A stretch of 64,000 bases of DNA from positions 193,462-257,461 of the forward strand of contig NC_023135.1 in the NCBI RefSeq assembly GCF_000511355.1, in the 5' to 3' direction. The position numbers were made by a program, and so were the translations under genes. Positions 8,772 through 18,553 of this stretch are shown here, in pieces. The notes under the pieces are model-generated. The model saw only the letters and a program-made list of their open reading frames with translations, did not search any database and was not told where the DNA came from. This DNA comes from Leisingera methylohalidivorans DSM 14336 (GTDB lineage: Bacteria; Pseudomonadota; Alphaproteobacteria; Rhodobacterales; Rhodobacteraceae). The number at the start of each line of letters is the position of its first letter. Positions within the stretch are counted from its first letter, which is position 1.

Positions 8772-9392
8772 ATGGCCCAGATTGAATCGCTCTTTGTGAC
8801 CCGCCTCTACCGCGCGCAGCTGTCCGAACACGGACCATCGATTGACGCGCGGGAACTGGAGAACTCCTGTCTTGTGATCGCCGGTGACGACGATGCCGGC
8901 CAGGACTGGTGCGAGGAGAACGGCTATCCCGGCTATACCTCCTATGCCTCGCTGACCGATCTGCCCTGGCGGTTTCCCATCTTTGCCGATCTGGTGACAT
9001 CGCTGGACGGCCATGTGGCGGCGTTTGCCAAGGATCTGGAGCTGGATCTGGACGGGCGCAAGCTGGTGCTGGAGGATCTGTGGATCAACATCCTGCCCGA
9101 GGGCGGCACCCATGCCAGCCACATCCACCCGCATTCGGTGATTTCCGGCACCACCTATGTGTCGATGCCCGAAGGCGCCTCGGCGCTGAAGCTGGAAGAC
9201 CCGCGCCACGCGATGATGATGGCGCATCCGCCGCGCACCAAGGATTGCCGCCAGGAGCTGCGGACCTTTGTCTACCAGTCGCCCAGCGTGGGCGACGTGC
9301 TGCTGTGGGAAAGCTTTATCCGGCATGAGGTGCCGCTGAACATGGCCGAGGACGAGCGGATTTCCGTCAGTTTCAACTACCGCTGGGAGTGA
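8772..9392 (+). CDS. 2OG-Fe(II) oxygenase family protein (TIGR02466-like)
   Basis: A 206-residue protein with the double-stranded beta-helix motifs of a non-heme iron dioxygenase: H117-I-H119-P-H121, SGTTYV at 125-130, distal H185 in ESFIRHEV, and R196 in ERISVSFNY, likely holding 2-oxoglutarate. The pattern fits the TIGR02466/PF13759 family, whose substrates are unknown. It lies in the gap between rplP and rpmC. It may share a divergent promoter region with the gene upstream and is followed 131 bases on by an aspartoacylase-like gene. Confidence 0.87.
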   Translation: MAQIESLFVTRLYRAQLSEHGPSIDARELENSCLVIAGDDDAGQDWCEENGYPGYTSYASLTDLPWRFPIFADLVTSLDGHVAAFAKDLELDLDGRKLVLEDLWINILPEGGTHASHIHPHSVISGTTYVSMPEGASALKLEDPRHAMMMAHPPRTKDCRQELRTFVYQSPSVGDVLLWESFIRHEVPLNMAEDERISVSFNYRWE

Positions 9393-9523
9393 GCGCCGTC
9401 CGGGAAAGGCTCCGGGGGATCGTTTCAGGCAAGAACCGGCGGCGCGCCGGGCCGCCCCGGCGCGATTGCGTAATGCGGAAAACTTGCTAAGCCTGTCGGG
9501 GTATGTCTTCGAAAGGCTTTGCC

Positions 9524-10564
9524 ATGGCGACCCGTCCTGACTTTGAAATCGGCGGCTTCCGCATCCCGCCGGGCACCCGCCGCACGGTGGACCTGCCAGT
9601 GAGCGTGCTGTCGGATCACACGCCGGTCACCATGTCCGCCCATGTGATCCACGGCGCGGAGGAGGGGCCGGCGCTGTTTGTCTCCGCCGCCATTCACGGC
9701 GACGAGGTGATCGGGGTGGAAATCGCCCGCCGCCTGCTGCGCAGCCGCAAGTTCTCCCGCCTCAAGGGCACATTGATCGTGGTGCCGATCGTCAACACCT
9801 TCGGGTTTCTGAACCATTCCCGCTACCTGCCGGACCGGCGCGACCTCAACCGCTGTTTTCCGGGCAGCGGCGGCGGGTCGCTGGCCAGCCGCCTGGCGCA
9901 ACTGTTCATGACCGAAGTGGTGGACCGCTGCGATCTTGGCATCGACCTGCATTCCGCCGCCATCCACCGCACCAACATGCCGCAGATCCGGGTGTCGCCG
10001 AAGGCTCAGGAGACCCTGGACTATGCCGATGCCTTTGGTGCGCCGGTGGTGATCCGCTCCGGCCTGCGCGACGGCTCGCTGCGCAAGGAGGCGCAGGTGC
10101 GCGGGGTCGACGTCCTGCTGTATGAGGCCGGCGAGGGGCTCAGGTTCGACGAGCAATCCGCCCGGGTCGGGGTGGCCGGCATCCTGCGGGTGATGCACGC
10201 GCTGGACATGATCCCCGAGGACGGGGTGCCGCTGGCCGAGGTGGTGCCGGTCCGTGCGGGCAGCAGCAGCTGGGAGCGCGCCCCCGCAGGCGGTTTGCTG
10301 CGGACCTACAAGACCACCGGCGAGATGGTCGAGGAGGGCGACGTGCTGGGGGTTGTTTCCGATCCCTTCGGCGAAAACGAAGAAGAGCTGCAGGCAGGCC
10401 AGGCGGGGCTTATCATCGGCCGCGCCAATATGCCGGTGGTGAATGAGGGCGATGCCCTGTTCCACATCGCCAGGGTGAACACGGCGGAGGCCGAAAGCCG
10501 CATCGAGAGCCTGCACGCGCAGCTGGAGGACGCGGCGATGTTCGACGAGGATGAGATCATCTGA
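9524..10564 (+). CDS. Succinylglutamate desuccinylase/aspartoacylase family metallohydrolase
   Basis: This M14-like zinc hydrolase family cleaves N-acyl amino acids or related amides. Counting from the ATG at 9524 (346 residues), the metal ligands are H58 and E61 (HGDE) and H143 (DLHS). YEAGEG around residue 200 and a C-terminal lipoyl-like beta domain follow. AAAGG 8 bases upstream favours 9524; an in-frame ATG at 9503 would add MSSKGFA. The true substrate is unknown. Downstream lies the promoter for rpmC. Confidence 0.88.
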   Translation: MATRPDFEIGGFRIPPGTRRTVDLPVSVLSDHTPVTMSAHVIHGAEEGPALFVSAAIHGDEVIGVEIARRLLRSRKFSRLKGTLIVVPIVNTFGFLNHSRYLPDRRDLNRCFPGSGGGSLASRLAQLFMTEVVDRCDLGIDLHSAAIHRTNMPQIRVSPKAQETLDYADAFGAPVVIRSGLRDGSLRKEAQVRGVDVLLYEAGEGLRFDEQSARVGVAGILRVMHALDMIPEDGVPLAEVVPVRAGSSSWERAPAGGLLRTYKTTGEMVEEGDVLGVVSDPFGENEEELQAGQAGLIIGRANMPVVNEGDALFHIARVNTAEAESRIESLHAQLEDAAMFDEDEII

Positions 10565-10568
10565 ACCG

Positions 10569-10595
10569 GCGCCGCCGCAGGGCAGGCGGCGGCGC
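10569..10595 (+). terminator. GC-rich hairpin after the aspartoacylase-like gene
   Basis: A 9-bp stem GCGCCGCCG / CGGCGGCGC with a nine-base loop. It lacks a T run, so termination is possible rather than certain. Confidence 0.4.
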
Positions 10596-10615
10596 GGCGC
10601 ATCCCTATCTTTCCC

Positions 10616-10644
10616 TTGCCCCTGCACCCCGTCTCCTCTATAGG
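10616..10644 (+). promoter_or_regulatory. Candidate promoter restarting the ribosomal operon at rpmC
   Basis: TTGCCC (10616-10621) and TATAGG (10639-10644) with a 17-base spacer. The untranslated leader would be about 140 bases. It contains GGGTGATTC (10684-10692), also present in the rpsJ leader at 872-880. Confidence 0.6.
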
Positions 10645-10790
10645 GACCCATCGCCTGTCCCCTTTCCGCGTCGGATCCGGGCCGGGTGATTCTTTTTTGC
10701 CGCGCTTTCCGGCGCGGTTGACATAACCCACCAGGTCAAAGGTTACCCGCCTCAGGGGCCTTCTGGTGCTTTGGACAAGGAACAAAGGCG

Positions 10791-10991
10791 ATGAACGCCA
10801 ATGATCTGCGCGACAAAACCGTGGATGAACTCCGCGATGCCCTCGCATCCCTGAAAAAAGAGAGCTTCAACCTGCGTTTTCAGCAGGCGACCGGTCAGCT
10901 GGAAAACACTGCAGGCATCAAAGCGGCCCGCCGCAACGCTGCCAAAGTGAAGACCATCCTGAACGAAAAAGCTGCTGCAGCAGCTGAATAA
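10791..10991 (+). CDS. rpmC: 50S ribosomal protein L29
   Basis: L29 (66 residues) is a two-helix protein near the tunnel exit. It begins [20 protein letters not shown] and contains the conserved [12 protein letters not shown]. It resumes the ribosomal operon after the three-gene gap and has its own promoter. rpsQ follows 11 bases later. Confidence 0.97.
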   Translation: MNANDLRDKTVDELRDALASLKKESFNLRFQQATGQLENTAGIKAARRNAAKVKTILNEKAAAAAE

Positions 10992-11002
10992 GGAGCGACA
11001 CG

Positions 11003-11233
11003 ATGCCCAAACGTATTCTCACTGGCACCGTGACCAGCGATGCCAACGCCCAGACCGTGACTGTTTCGGTTGAACGCCGCTTCACGCATCCGGTTCTGAA
11101 GAAAACCATCCGTAAGTCCAAGAAGTACCGGGCTCACGATGAAAAGAACGCTTTCAAGGTCGGCGACTCCGTACGCATCATCGAATGCGCGCCGAAATCG
11201 AAAACGAAACGCTGGGAAGTTCTGGAAGCCTAA
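11003..11233 (+). CDS. rpsQ: 30S ribosomal protein S17
   Basis: S17 (76 residues) is a primary 16S rRNA binder with an OB fold. [20 protein letters not shown] and [19 protein letters not shown] are conserved. The ribosome site AAGGAG precedes the ATG. It is the last gene of the classical S10 operon; a short 7-bp hairpin (GAGTCTC / GAGACTC) follows without a T run. Confidence 0.97.
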   Translation: MPKRILTGTVTSDANAQTVTVSVERRFTHPVLKKTIRKSKKYRAHDEKNAFKVGDSVRIIECAPKSKTKRWEVLEA

Positions 11234-11334
11234 GAGTCTCATTTCGAGACTCCTGGCGACTGGGCTGAAAAGCAAAGTCGAAACCCTGGGGGATCACGCC
11301 ACGCATCGGCGCCCCATAGGTCGGGAGAAACCAC

Positions 11335-11703
11335 ATGATCCAGATGCAAACAAATCTGGATGTTGCTGACAACTCCGGCGCCCGCCGAGTTCAGTGCATC
11401 AAGGTTCTGGGTGGCTCCAAGCGTAAATACGCATCCGTAGGCGACATCATTGTCGTTTCGGTCAAGGAAGCCATCCCGCGCGGCCGCGTGAAAAAAGGCG
11501 ACGTCCGTAAGGCCGTTGTCGTGCGCACCGCCAAAGAAGTCCGCCGCGAAGACGGCACTGCAATCCGGTTCGACCGGAACGCAGCCGTTATCCTGAACAA
11601 CAACAACGAGCCGGTTGGTACCCGTATCTTTGGCCCGGTTGTTCGTGAACTGCGCGCGAAGAATTTCATGAAGATCATCTCGCTTGCTCCGGAGGTGCTG
11701 TAA
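11335..11703 (+). CDS. rplN: 50S ribosomal protein L14
   Basis: L14 (122 residues) is at the subunit interface and is the first gene of the spc part of the cluster. It opens [19 protein letters not shown] and contains [19 protein letters not shown]. About 100 bases separate it from rpsQ, with no strong promoter or terminator, so read-through from rpmC is likely. Confidence 0.97.
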   Translation: MIQMQTNLDVADNSGARRVQCIKVLGGSKRKYASVGDIIVVSVKEAIPRGRVKKGDVRKAVVVRTAKEVRREDGTAIRFDRNAAVILNNNNEPVGTRIFGPVVRELRAKNFMKIISLAPEVL

Positions 11704-11705
11704 TC

Positions 11706-12011
11706 ATGGCTGCTAAACTCCGCAAAGGCGACAAGGTCGTCGTGCTGTCCGGCAAAGACAAAGGCAAAGAAGGCGCTATCGCCTCCGTTGACCCGAAAGC
11801 CGGCAAAGCCATCGTCGAGGGCGTGAACATGGCGATCCGCCATACCCGCCAGTCGCAAAACGAACAGGGCGGCCGTCTGCCCAAAGCACTGCCGATCGAC
11901 CTGTCGAACCTGGCGCTGCTGGACAGCAACGGCAAAGCAACCCGCGTCGGCTTCCGCGAGGAAGACGGCAAGAAGGTGCGCTTCGCCAAGACCACCGGGG
12001 AGACTGTCTGA
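11706..12011 (+). CDS. rplX: 50S ribosomal protein L24
   Basis: L24 (101 residues) initiates large-subunit assembly. The KOW motif is visible at the N-terminus ([20 protein letters not shown]). It starts 2 bases after rplN and its TGA stop overlaps the rplE ATG by one base, implying translational coupling. Confidence 0.97.
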   Translation: MAAKLRKGDKVVVLSGKDKGKEGAIASVDPKAGKAIVEGVNMAIRHTRQSQNEQGGRLPKALPIDLSNLALLDSNGKATRVGFREEDGKKVRFAKTTGETV

Positions 12012-12574
12012 TGCTTGACGCTGCAACCTACACCCCGCGCCTGAAAACTCTTTACAAGGACACCATCCGCGGCGCCCTGAAAGAAGAGTTCGGCTACAAG
12101 AACGAGATGATGCTCCCCAAGCTGGAGAAAATCGTTCTGAACATCGGCTGCGGCCGCGCTGCTGTCAAAGACAGCAAGAAAGCCAAATCCGCCCAGGCGG
12201 ATCTGACTCTCATCGCGGGCCAGAAAGCTCTGACCACCGTGGCAAAGAACTCCATCGCCGGCTTCCGCGTTCGCGAAGGCATGCCGATGGGCGCCAAGGT
12301 GACCCTGCGCGGTGACCGGATGTACGAATTCCTCGACCGTCTGATCACCATTGCGATGCCCCGTATCCGCGACTTCCGCGGCGTTTCGGGCACCTCTTTC
12401 GACGGCCGCGGCAACTATGCCATGGGCCTGAAAGAGCACATCGTGTTCCCGGAAATCGATTTTGATAAAATCGATGAGCCCTGGGGCATGGACATCGTGA
12501 TCGCCACCACCGCGAAAACCGACGCGGAAGCAAAGGCGCTGTTGAAAGCTTTCAACATGCCCTTCAACAGCTAA
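12011..12574 (+). CDS. rplE: 50S ribosomal protein L5
   Basis: L5 (187 residues) anchors 5S rRNA in the central protuberance. Diagnostic segments include [34 protein letters not shown] and [20 protein letters not shown]. It overlaps rplX by one base. Confidence 0.97.
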   Translation: MLDAATYTPRLKTLYKDTIRGALKEEFGYKNEMMLPKLEKIVLNIGCGRAAVKDSKKAKSAQADLTLIAGQKALTTVAKNSIAGFRVREGMPMGAKVTLRGDRMYEFLDRLITIAMPRIRDFRGVSGTSFDGRGNYAMGLKEHIVFPEIDFDKIDEPWGMDIVIATTAKTDAEAKALLKAFNMPFNS

Positions 12575-12594
12575 GCGCGGGAAGGATAGAGACC

Positions 12595-12900
12595 ATGGCT
12601 AAGAAAAGCATGATCGAACGCGAGAAGAAGCGCGAACGCCTGGTGGCAAAATATGCCGCAAAGCGTGCCGAGCTGAAAGAGATCGCGACTGACGAAAGCC
12701 GCCCGATGGAAGAGCGTTTCAAAGCGCGTCTGAAACTGGCGAAACTGCCGCGCAACTCGTCGGCAACCCGTCTTCACAACCGCTGCCAGCTCACCGGCCG
12801 TCCGCACGCTTACTACCGTAAGCTGAAGGTCAGCCGTATTGCGCTGCGCGAGCTGGGGTCTGCTGGTCAGATCCCCGGCATGGTGAAATCGAGCTGGTAA
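12595..12900 (+). CDS. rpsN: 30S ribosomal protein S14 (zinc-free form)
   Basis: S14 (101 residues) is the long form lacking the CxxC zinc knuckles of the short paralogue. The C-terminal RNA-binding segment [20 protein letters not shown] is conserved. The ribosome site GGAAGGA lies before the start. It stands between rplE and rpsH as usual for the spc operon. Confidence 0.97.
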   Translation: MAKKSMIEREKKRERLVAKYAAKRAELKEIATDESRPMEERFKARLKLAKLPRNSSATRLHNRCQLTGRPHAYYRKLKVSRIALRELGSAGQIPGMVKSSW

Positions 12901-12913
12901 GGGAGAGACAGAT

Positions 12914-13306
12914 ATGAACGATCCTATCGGCGATATGCTCACCCGTATCCGTAACTCTCAGATGCGCGGCAAATCCACTGTCCTGACCCCGGCTTCCAAG
13001 CTGCGGGCCTGGGTGCTGGACGTGCTGGCGGACGAGGGCTACATCCGCGGTTATGAGAAGATGACTGGTGCCAATGGCCACCCGGCCATCGAAATCAGCC
13101 TGAAATACTTCGACGGCGAACCTGTCATTCGCGAGCTTAAGCGGGTCTCCAAGCCCGGCCGCCGCGTTTACATGGGCGTCAATGACATCCCGTCGGTCCG
13201 TCAGGGCCTGGGCGTGTCGATTGTCTCCACCCCCCAGGGTGTGATGTCGGACGCAAGCGCACGCGCAGCCAACGTTGGCGGCGAAGTGCTCTGCACCGTC
13301 TTCTAA
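12914..13306 (+). CDS. rpsH: 30S ribosomal protein S8
   Basis: S8 (130 residues) binds the central 16S domain and, in E. coli, represses the spc operon; regulation here is not shown. It begins [17 protein letters not shown] and ends with the conserved [19 protein letters not shown] segment. The start has a GGGAGAGA ribosome site. Confidence 0.97.
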   Translation: MNDPIGDMLTRIRNSQMRGKSTVLTPASKLRAWVLDVLADEGYIRGYEKMTGANGHPAIEISLKYFDGEPVIRELKRVSKPGRRVYMGVNDIPSVRQGLGVSIVSTPQGVMSDASARAANVGGEVLCTVF

Positions 13307-13319
13307 GGAGGCCTCGCAG

Positions 13320-13853
13320 ATGTCCCGTATTGGTAAAAAACCGGTCGAACTGCCCAGCGGCGTAACCGCTGCCGTGTCCGGCCAGACCATCGAAGTGAAA
13401 GGCCCGAAAGGCGCCCGCACCTTCACTGCCACCGACGATGTCACCCTGTCGGTCAACGACAACGTTGTCACCATCGAGCCGCGCGGCAAGTCCAAGCGTG
13501 CCCGTCAGCAGTGGGGGATGTCCCGCACTCAGGTGGCCAACCTCGTCACCGGCGTGACCCAGGGCTTCAAGAAAGAACTGGAAATCCAGGGTGTGGGTTA
13601 CCGGGCTCAGATGCAGGGCAACACCCTGAAGCTGAACCTGGGCTACAGCCACGATGTCGACTTCACTGCACCTGATGGCGTCACCATCACCGCACCGAAG
13701 CAGACCGAAATCGTTGTGGAAGGTATCGACCAGCAGCAGGTGGGCGAAGTCGCGGCAAAAATCCGCGAATGGCGCCGTCCCGAGCCGTACAAAGGCAAGG
13801 GCATCCGCTATAAGGGCGAGTTCATCTTCCGCAAGGAAGGCAAGAAGAAGTAA
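13320..13853 (+). CDS. rplF: 50S ribosomal protein L6
   Basis: L6 (177 residues) lies near the factor-binding site. [15 protein letters not shown] at the N-terminus and [14 protein letters not shown] and [16 protein letters not shown] in the two domains are typical. The frame opens inside rpsH, but AAGGAGG just after the rpsH stop fixes the start at 13320. Confidence 0.97.
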   Translation: MSRIGKKPVELPSGVTAAVSGQTIEVKGPKGARTFTATDDVTLSVNDNVVTIEPRGKSKRARQQWGMSRTQVANLVTGVTQGFKKELEIQGVGYRAQMQGNTLKLNLGYSHDVDFTAPDGVTITAPKQTEIVVEGIDQQQVGEVAAKIREWRRPEPYKGKGIRYKGEFIFRKEGKKK

Positions 13854-13864
13854 GGACCAGCAAA

Positions 13865-14224
13865 ATGGCAAACAGCAAACGTACCCTGTTTCTGAAGCGC
13901 CGGCTGCGCGTCCGGAACAAGCTTCGCAAAGTGAACGCAGGCCGTCCGCGTCTCTCCGTGCACCGTTCGAACAAGAACATCTCTGTTCAGTTGATCGACG
14001 ATCTGCGTGGCGTGACCGTGGCCTCCGCTTCGACCCTGGAAAAAGATCTCGGCGTAGTTGGCAAGAACAACGTCGAAGCAGCGACCAAAGTTGGTGCAGC
14101 GATCGCCGAACGCGCAAAAGCGGCCGGTGTGAGCGAAGCCTACTTCGACCGCGGCGGCTTCCTGTTTCACGGCAAAGTGAAGGCTCTGGCCGACGCTGCG
14201 CGTGAAGGCGGCCTGAAGATCTAA
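13865..14224 (+). CDS. rplR: 50S ribosomal protein L18
   Basis: L18 (119 residues) binds 5S rRNA with L5. [20 protein letters not shown] and the C-terminal [20 protein letters not shown] are conserved. A GC hairpin (14230-14255 region, GGGCGGCC / GGCCGCCC) without a T run lies between it and rpsE, 131 bases further on. Confidence 0.97.
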   Translation: MANSKRTLFLKRRLRVRNKLRKVNAGRPRLSVHRSNKNISVQLIDDLRGVTVASASTLEKDLGVVGKNNVEAATKVGAAIAERAKAAGVSEAYFDRGGFLFHGKVKALADAAREGGLKI

Positions 14225-14355
14225 ATCCCATGCGGGCGGCCTTCAGGGGCCGCCCCGATGATCCGGGAGGCCGGCCATGCGCCGGACCTCACCAGGATTG
14301 GAACAACAGGCGCCCCGTGCTTTGTGCAGTGCGCCTCTCTTAAAAGGAATGCCTG

Positions 14356-14925
14356 ATGGCAGAACGTGATAACCGCCGCGGCAACCGCCGCGACCGTGAC
14401 GAGACACCGGAATTCGCAGATCGCCTGGTCGCGATCAACCGCGTGTCCAAAACCGTAAAAGGCGGTAAGCGCTTTGGCTTTGCCGCCCTGGTTGTCGTTG
14501 GCGACCAGAAGGGCCGCGTCGGCTTTGGCAAGGGCAAGGCGAAAGAAGTGCCCGAGGCGATCCGCAAGGCGACCGAGCAGGCCAAGCGCCAGATGGTCCG
14601 CGTGCCGCTGAAAGAGGGCCGCACCCTGCACCACGACATGGCCGGCCGTCACGGCGCAGGCAAAGTTGTGATGCGTACCGCACCGGAAGGTACCGGTATC
14701 ATCGCAGGTGGTCCGATGCGTGCCGTCTTCGAAATGCTCGGCATCAAGGACGTTGTGTCCAAGTCGATCGGCTCGCAGAACCCCTACAACATGATCCGCG
14801 CCACCCTGAACGGCCTGCAGAAAGAGCAGAGCCCGCGTGCGGTGGCTCAGCGCCGCGGCAAAAAGGTCGCTGACATCCTGCCCAAGCGGGACGAAGCACC
14901 GGCAGCCGCCGAAGCTGAAGCGTAA
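14356..14925 (+). CDS. rpsE: 30S ribosomal protein S5
   Basis: S5 (189 residues) takes part in mRNA helicase activity and decoding fidelity. The RNA-binding loop reads [20 protein letters not shown] and the domain II core contains [21 protein letters not shown] sequence (here [15 protein letters not shown]). The alanine/glutamate-rich C-terminal tail is longer than in E. coli. AAAAGGA precedes the start. Confidence 0.97.
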   Translation: MAERDNRRGNRRDRDETPEFADRLVAINRVSKTVKGGKRFGFAALVVVGDQKGRVGFGKGKAKEVPEAIRKATEQAKRQMVRVPLKEGRTLHHDMAGRHGAGKVVMRTAPEGTGIIAGGPMRAVFEMLGIKDVVSKSIGSQNPYNMIRATLNGLQKEQSPRAVAQRRGKKVADILPKRDEAPAAAEAEA

Positions 14926-14938
14926 GGAGTAGAGAGAC

Positions 14939-15127
14939 ATGGCAAAAACCATCGTCGTCAAGCAGATCGGCTCGCCGATCCGCCGCCCCGCCAAACAGCG
15001 CGCAACCCTGGTTGGCCTGGGCCTGAACAAGATGCACAAGACCCGTGAGCTGGAGGATACCCCTTCGGTGCGCGGCATGGTCGACTCGATCCCGCATCTG
15101 GTTCAGATCATCGAAGAGCGCGGCTAA
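14939..15127 (+). CDS. rpmD: 50S ribosomal protein L30
   Basis: L30 (62 residues) is a small ferredoxin-fold ribosomal protein. [20 protein letters not shown] and [20 protein letters not shown] are conserved. A strong terminator follows within 30 bases. The usual next gene, rplO, comes only at 16607, after two DUF1127 genes. Confidence 0.97.
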   Translation: MAKTIVVKQIGSPIRRPAKQRATLVGLGLNKMHKTRELEDTPSVRGMVDSIPHLVQIIEERG

Positions 15128-15151
15128 GCCCTTTTCGATCCCTGACTAATG

Positions 15152-15183
15152 AAAACGCCTCCGGGAAACCGGGGGCGTTTTCC
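15152..15183 (+). terminator. Intrinsic terminator after rpmD
   Basis: A 13-bp stem (AAAACGCCTCCGG / CCGGGGGCGTTTT with one G-U pair) around a GAAA tetraloop with T residues. Confidence 0.93.
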
Positions 15184-15246
15184 GTTGTGCAGAGGTCCGG
15201 GCAAGGGCAGGGCGGCTTACCGGCCATTCAGCCCCTTGCGCGGCTT

Positions 15247-15256
15247 GCATAGCGGC
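15247..15256 (+). promoter_or_regulatory. Shared upstream element of DUF1127 gene 1
   Basis: GCATAGCGGC lies 125 bases before the DUF1127 start. The identical 10-mer occurs at 15726-15735, 130 bases before the second DUF1127 gene. It is probably part of a promoter or operator common to both copies. Confidence 0.45.
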
Positions 15257-15371
15257 TTGCCGGTTCCGTCAGTTGTTGGAATCGCAGCGCCCCCCTATCT
15301 CGGTGTCACAGCAAATGACCAAACACAGACCACCGGGAATAGGCCCGGTCTCAGAGATAAGGATCGTTACG

Positions 15372-15584
15372 ATGGCACATGTTATCAGCACCGCACACAG
15401 CACCCAAAGCCTCACCGCACGCATCCGTGCAGCCGTGGCAAGCCTGGCCGATTCCTGGGGCAAAGCCCGCGAATTCCAGCGCACCTACAACGAGCTTGAC
15501 GCGTTGAGCGATCATGAGCTTTCCGACATCGGCGTGCGCCGGGACGATATCGCCGACCTGTCGCGCCGACACGTCTACGGCTAA
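15372..15584 (+). CDS. DUF1127 domain small protein (copy 1)
   Basis: A 70-residue basic protein. The DUF1127 signature is in the C-terminal half: TYNELDALSDHELSDIGVRR, then RRDDIADLSRRHVYG. Family members in Rhodobacter and rhizobia are small RNA-associated or stress- and metabolism-linked proteins. AAGGA precedes the ATG at 15372. The transcript continues into a CU-rich hairpin and a terminator that together look like a CcsR/cuckoo-type small RNA. Confidence 0.92.
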   Translation: MAHVISTAHSTQSLTARIRAAVASLADSWGKAREFQRTYNELDALSDHELSDIGVRRDDIADLSRRHVYG

Positions 15585-15680
15585 GAATTCCTCCCTTCCC
15601 GGGCGCTTCTCTCCTCCTCCTCCTCTTTCGTGTCCGGGCCAAAACGCCCCTGCCCTCTCCCGGCAGGGGCGTTTTCTTTT
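15585..15680 (+). ncRNA. CcsR/cuckoo-like small RNA downstream of DUF1127 copy 1
   Basis: Directly after the stop, CCTCCC is followed by a 9-bp stem (15598-15606 with 15630-15638). Its 23-base loop is a run of CTCCTCC repeats complementary to Shine-Dalgarno sequences. A terminator hairpin follows (15641-15654 with 15662-15675, CU loop, TTTT). This layout matches the small RNAs processed from DUF1127 mRNAs in Rhodobacter sphaeroides. The exact 5' end is unknown. Confidence 0.65.
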
Positions 15681-15725
15681 GCGCCCCCCTCAGGATGGCT
15701 GATGCGATCGTGCCATGCGGATGCT

Positions 15726-15735
15726 GCATAGCGGC
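15726..15735 (+). promoter_or_regulatory. Shared upstream element of DUF1127 gene 2
   Basis: An identical copy of GCATAGCGGC at nearly the same distance from the second DUF1127 start. Confidence 0.45.
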
Positions 15736-15855
15736 CAGACCAAAGCATCCATTGCGCCTGTCCCGGGCCGTCCTTATCTCCCGTTCACTCGAAGCGAACA
15801 GATCATGCACCGCGCCGGGAGCACGTCCCGGCACCGATGTGAAGGACCAAGAACA

Positions 15856-16068
15856 ATGGCATATTCAACTCTCTCCGCGCCCTCCGCCGGGATCTCCGCC
15901 CGTTTTGCTGGCTTTGCCGCCGGGCTGATCCGGATCTGGAAACTGCGCCGTGACTACAAAGCGACTGTGACCTCCCTGCAAGCGATGTCCGCCCGCGACC
16001 TGGCCGATATCGGCCTTAGCCGCTGCGCCATCCCCGGCGTTGCCCGCGAGCACGTCTACGGCAAGTAA
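15856..16068 (+). CDS. DUF1127 domain small protein (copy 2)
   Basis: Again 70 residues. The DUF1127 half reads KATVTSLQAMSARDLADIGL, then SRCAIPGVAREHVYG. Its end (REHVYGK) parallels RRHVYG of copy 1, while the N-terminal halves differ. GAAGGA upstream supports the ATG at 15856. Equal length, equal promoter spacing and equal downstream RNA structure say that the whole module was duplicated. Confidence 0.92.
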   Translation: MAYSTLSAPSAGISARFAGFAAGLIRIWKLRRDYKATVTSLQAMSARDLADIGLSRCAIPGVAREHVYGK

Positions 16069-16155
16069 TCTCCCCGGCCGGCCCCGGATTCTCCTCCCTC
16101 TCCGAAGGACCGGCCCGAAAACGCCCCCGCCATCCCGGCGGGGGCGTTTTTGTTT
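16069..16155 (+). ncRNA. CcsR/cuckoo-like small RNA downstream of DUF1127 copy 2
   Basis: A nested stem (GGCCGG 16076-16081 with CCGGCC 16110-16115; inner CGGA 16085-16088 with TCCG 16101-16104) presents the loop TTCTCCTCCCTC. A 14-bp terminator stem (16118-16131 with 16137-16150) and TTTTT follow. It has the same arrangement as after copy 1. Confidence 0.62.
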
Positions 16156-16606
16156 GCAGAGGTGTTGCGCAGCGGCCGTGCGCACTGCCCACGCGGATTT
16201 AACCCGGCTGCGCCATACTGTTCCCCGGTCATGATCACCCGCCGGGCCTGACACCCCCGGCACCTGGAACAGGGCTCCGGCATGGCACCCGGAGCGCGCG
16301 ATACGCGTATTCGCATGGGGGAAACCCCATCCCATCTCCACCCCGGCGGCGCCGCCACCCTTTACCGGACGGCCAGCAGCGGAACGGACATGAGAGACAG
16401 GCAGCAGAATTCGCAACCGGCAGGGCTGGGGCCTTGGCGGCCGGATCCGCCTGCGCCGCCCGTTTGGCGCGGCCGCGGGGCTTGATCCCATCCCCCAACC
16501 CGTCTATAGGCACCCGGTGGCGTTCTGCGCCACGGAATCACAAATCAAGAAACGCCGCGGTTGGCCCATTCCGCTTCGGGGGCCACATCCGGCAAGGAGA
16601 AGCGAC
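16156..16606 (+). other. Intergenic region before rplO
   Basis: About 450 bases without a recognisable gene. The open frames are short and low in coding character. The only feature I can support is the promoter at 16482-16510, giving a leader of roughly 90 bases to rplO. Confidence 0.55.
16482..16510 (+). promoter_or_regulatory. Candidate promoter restarting the ribosomal operon at rplO
   Basis: TTGATC (16482-16487) and TATAGG (16505-16510) with a 17-base spacer. The -10 is identical to that before rpmC. Confidence 0.6.
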
Positions 16607-17077
16607 ATGAAACTTCACGAACTCAGCGACAATCCTGGCGCAACCAAAAAACGCATGCGCGTTGCCCGCGGCCCCGGCTCCGGCAAAGGCAAAATGGGCG
16701 GCCGTGGTATCAAAGGCCAGAAATCCCGTTCGGGTGTCTCGATCAACGGTTACGAAGGCGGTCAGATGCCCTTGTACCAGCGTCTGCCCAAGCGCGGCTT
16801 CAACAAGCCGAACCGCAAGGCATACGCCGTTGTGAACCTGGGCCTGATCCAGAAATTCATCGACGCAGGCAAGCTGGACGCCGCCTCGATCACCGAAGAT
16901 TCGCTGATCGCATCGGGCCTGGTGCGCCGCAAGCTGGACGGTGTCCGCATCCTCGCGAAGGGCGAAATCACCGCCAAAGCCACCATCACTGTGACCGGTG
17001 CATCGGCTGCTGCTGTTGACGCCGTTGCAAAAGCTGGCGGCGCTCTGACTGTGGCAACTGCAGCCGCCGCAGAGTAA
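16607..17077 (+). CDS. rplO: 50S ribosomal protein L15
   Basis: L15 (156 residues) is a late-assembly 23S binder. It starts [20 protein letters not shown] and has the glycine-rich segment [20 protein letters not shown] and [28 protein letters not shown] before the ATG at 16607 fixes the start, though the frame is open for 30 codons upstream. secY follows. Confidence 0.97.
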   Translation: MKLHELSDNPGATKKRMRVARGPGSGKGKMGGRGIKGQKSRSGVSINGYEGGQMPLYQRLPKRGFNKPNRKAYAVVNLGLIQKFIDAGKLDAASITEDSLIASGLVRRKLDGVRILAKGEITAKATITVTGASAAAVDAVAKAGGALTVATAAAAE

Positions 17078-17128
17078 CGGCTTGTGAGCGGCGCCAATGC
17101 CGCTTACATAGTCTTCGAGTTTTCCTAG

Positions 17129-17168
17129 AACGCCGCCCGAGCCGGAAAACGGTTCCGGGCGGCGTTTC
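17129..17168 (+). terminator. Hairpin between rplO and secY
   Basis: An 11-bp stem (AACGCCGCCCG / CGGGCGGCGTT) with only TTT after it and a long internal loop. It probably causes partial termination or mRNA processing before secY. Confidence 0.45.
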
Positions 17169-17188
17169 GCTAAAGAAGAGACCTTTTC

Positions 17189-18549
<1,361 letters not shown>

Positions 18550-18553
<4 letters not shown>

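Noticed and set aside
12835..13495. Long minus-strand frames across rpsN, rpsH and rplF
   Set aside because: Antisense shadows of ribosomal protein genes without family similarity or ribosome sites.
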